Assembly (NCBI GenBank): GCA_946885605.1
Contig: CAMPGR010000017.1
Span: forward strand, 1-42,413
From: an uncultured Pseudomonadota bacterium
GTDB lineage: Bacteria; Pseudomonadota; Gammaproteobacteria; Burkholderiales; SG8-41
Direction: 5' to 3'
DNA: 42,413 bases
In this document: positions 41,752 to 42,413 of the stretch, piece by piece
Position numbering within the stretch: the first letter of the stretch is position 1
Layout of the letters: each line of letters starts with the position of its first letter
Notes under the pieces: model-generated
What the model saw: only the letters and a program-made list of their open reading frames with translations
What the model was told of the DNA's origin: nothing
Database searches by the model: none
Translations under genes and position numbers: made by a program

Positions 41752-42413
41752 CTACTGCCGAACAACCTCCGCGTACAGGTCGTGGCTTTCCGCGCGCGTG
41801 ACACGGACGGTCGCGAATTCCCCGGCCTTGAGACGACCGGGCTTCGCGATGAGCACCTGTCCATCGATTTCGGGCGCGTCAGCGCTGGAGCGTGCAACCG
41901 CCTGCTGTGCAGAGGCTTCATCGACGAGCACCGTCAGCGTACGGCCGACCTTCTTCGCGAGACGCGCGGCGCTCACTTGCTCCTGAACCTGCATGAAGCG
42001 TGCGCGGCGCTCTTCCTTCACTTCATCCGGCACCTGGCCCGGCAGCGCGTTCGCCGCCGCGCCGTTTACCGGGGAGTAAGGGAAGCATCCAGAGCGGTCG
42101 AGCTGCGCCTCCTCGAGGAACGCGAGCAGCTCCTCGAACTCGGCCTCGGTCTCGCCCGGAAACCCGACGATAAAGGTGCTGCGGAGCGCAATGTCGGGAC
42201 ACGCCCTGCGCCATGCGTGGATGCGCTCGAGCGTATGCTCGGCGTTTGCGGGGCGCTTCATGAGCTTGAGTATCCTGCGGCTCGCATGCTGAAAGGGCAC
42301 GTCGAGATAAGGCAGAAGTTTGCCTTCCGCCATGAGCGGGATGAGCTCATCGACATGCGGATAGGGGTAGACATAGTGCAGTCGCACCCATGCGCCGAGC
42401 TCGCCCAGGGCGC
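41752..42413 (-). CDS. rimO: Ribosomal protein S12 methylthiotransferase RimO (N-terminal part off the window)
   Basis: The last 219 or so residues of a radical-SAM enzyme that adds a methylthio group to an aspartate of ribosomal protein S12. The frame stays open to the right edge, so the gene begins outside. Visible family features are [93 protein letters not shown] and the C-terminal TRAM-like domain ([13 protein letters not shown], ...IDGQVLIA). VNGAAANAL and the FPYSPVNG text distinguish RimO from MiaB. The radical-SAM cysteines and the N-terminal UPF0004 domain lie beyond the window. Confidence 0.93.
   Translation of the reverse strand, partial: ALGELGAWVRLHYVYPYPHVDELIPLMAEGKLLPYLDVPFQHASRRILKLMKRPANAEHTLERIHAWRRACPDIALRSTFIVGFPGETEAEFEELLAFLEEAQLDRSGCFPYSPVNGAAANALPGQVPDEVKEERRARFMQVQEQVSAARLAKKVGRTLTVLVDEASAQQAVARSSADAPEIDGQVLIAKPGRLKAGEFATVRVTRAESHDLYAEVVRQ

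Noticed and set aside
1..42413. tRNA, rRNA, CRISPR array, insertion sequence or integrase gene
   Set aside because: None could be recognised on either strand; the absence of an integrase is by reading only.

Overview
The window is GC-rich DNA from a proteobacterium, most probably a betaproteobacterium of the Burkholderiales type. The main pointers are three Bug/TctC-type periplasmic receptors without TctA/TctB partners, an MmgE/PrpD protein next to one of them, osmoregulated periplasmic glucan (OPG) genes, and high-GC codon use. No rRNA, tRNA, CRISPR array, transposase or integrase was seen. This identification comes from reading the proteins, not from a database search.

Layout. 1-2209: the end of an MmgE/PrpD gene and a Bug receptor. 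2210-6263: an accessory, lower-GC and partly decayed stretch. It holds three small plus-strand genes (DUF2846-like lipoprotein, BRCT protein, AbiU2/HEPN-like protein), each ending in a 64-113 bp imperfect inverted repeat that looks like an integron attC site. A fragment of a TrlF-like PHP/ATPase gene follows, then a broken divergent pair: a DapA-family gene with two single-base frameshifts and a LysR gene that has lost its middle. 6276-11453: a small zinc-ribbon protein and a sugar-oxidation module of phosphoketolase, short 6-phosphogluconate dehydrogenase and glucose-6-phosphate dehydrogenase. 11566-27691: opgG-opgH-opgD for beta-1,2-linked periplasmic glucan. These are followed by an ABC sugar-importer ATPase, a GH1 beta-glucosidase, a GH144-like (beta-1,2-glucanase type) protein, a binding protein, two permeases and a 1073-residue discoidin-domain (alpha/alpha)6-barrel protein. 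27763-34207: small-molecule catabolism genes (PEP mutase/isocitrate lyase family, beta-hydroxyacid dehydrogenase, SDR, two Bug receptors, a luciferase-like monooxygenase, a cupin). 34209-42413: MltB, an FbpB/FbpC-like iron importer with a Fur-box-like site, an NlpC/P60 lipoprotein, a DM13 protein, a DinG/YoaA helicase, a DUF1232 protein and the 3' part of rimO.

How the parts may work together. The most coherent system is the 11.5-27.7 kb block. OpgH makes a beta-1,2-glucan, OpgG and OpgD process it in the periplasm, and the GH144-like and discoidin proteins could cleave it. The ABC importer could take up the products, and the GH1 enzyme could release glucose. The zwf/gnd/phosphoketolase genes beside it would carry glucose-6-phosphate to pentose phosphate and acetyl phosphate. 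This reads as a combined synthesis-and-recycling locus for one polymer; the link is inferred from gene order and family knowledge. The second notable feature is the possible cassette array without an integrase at 2.4-4.5 kb.
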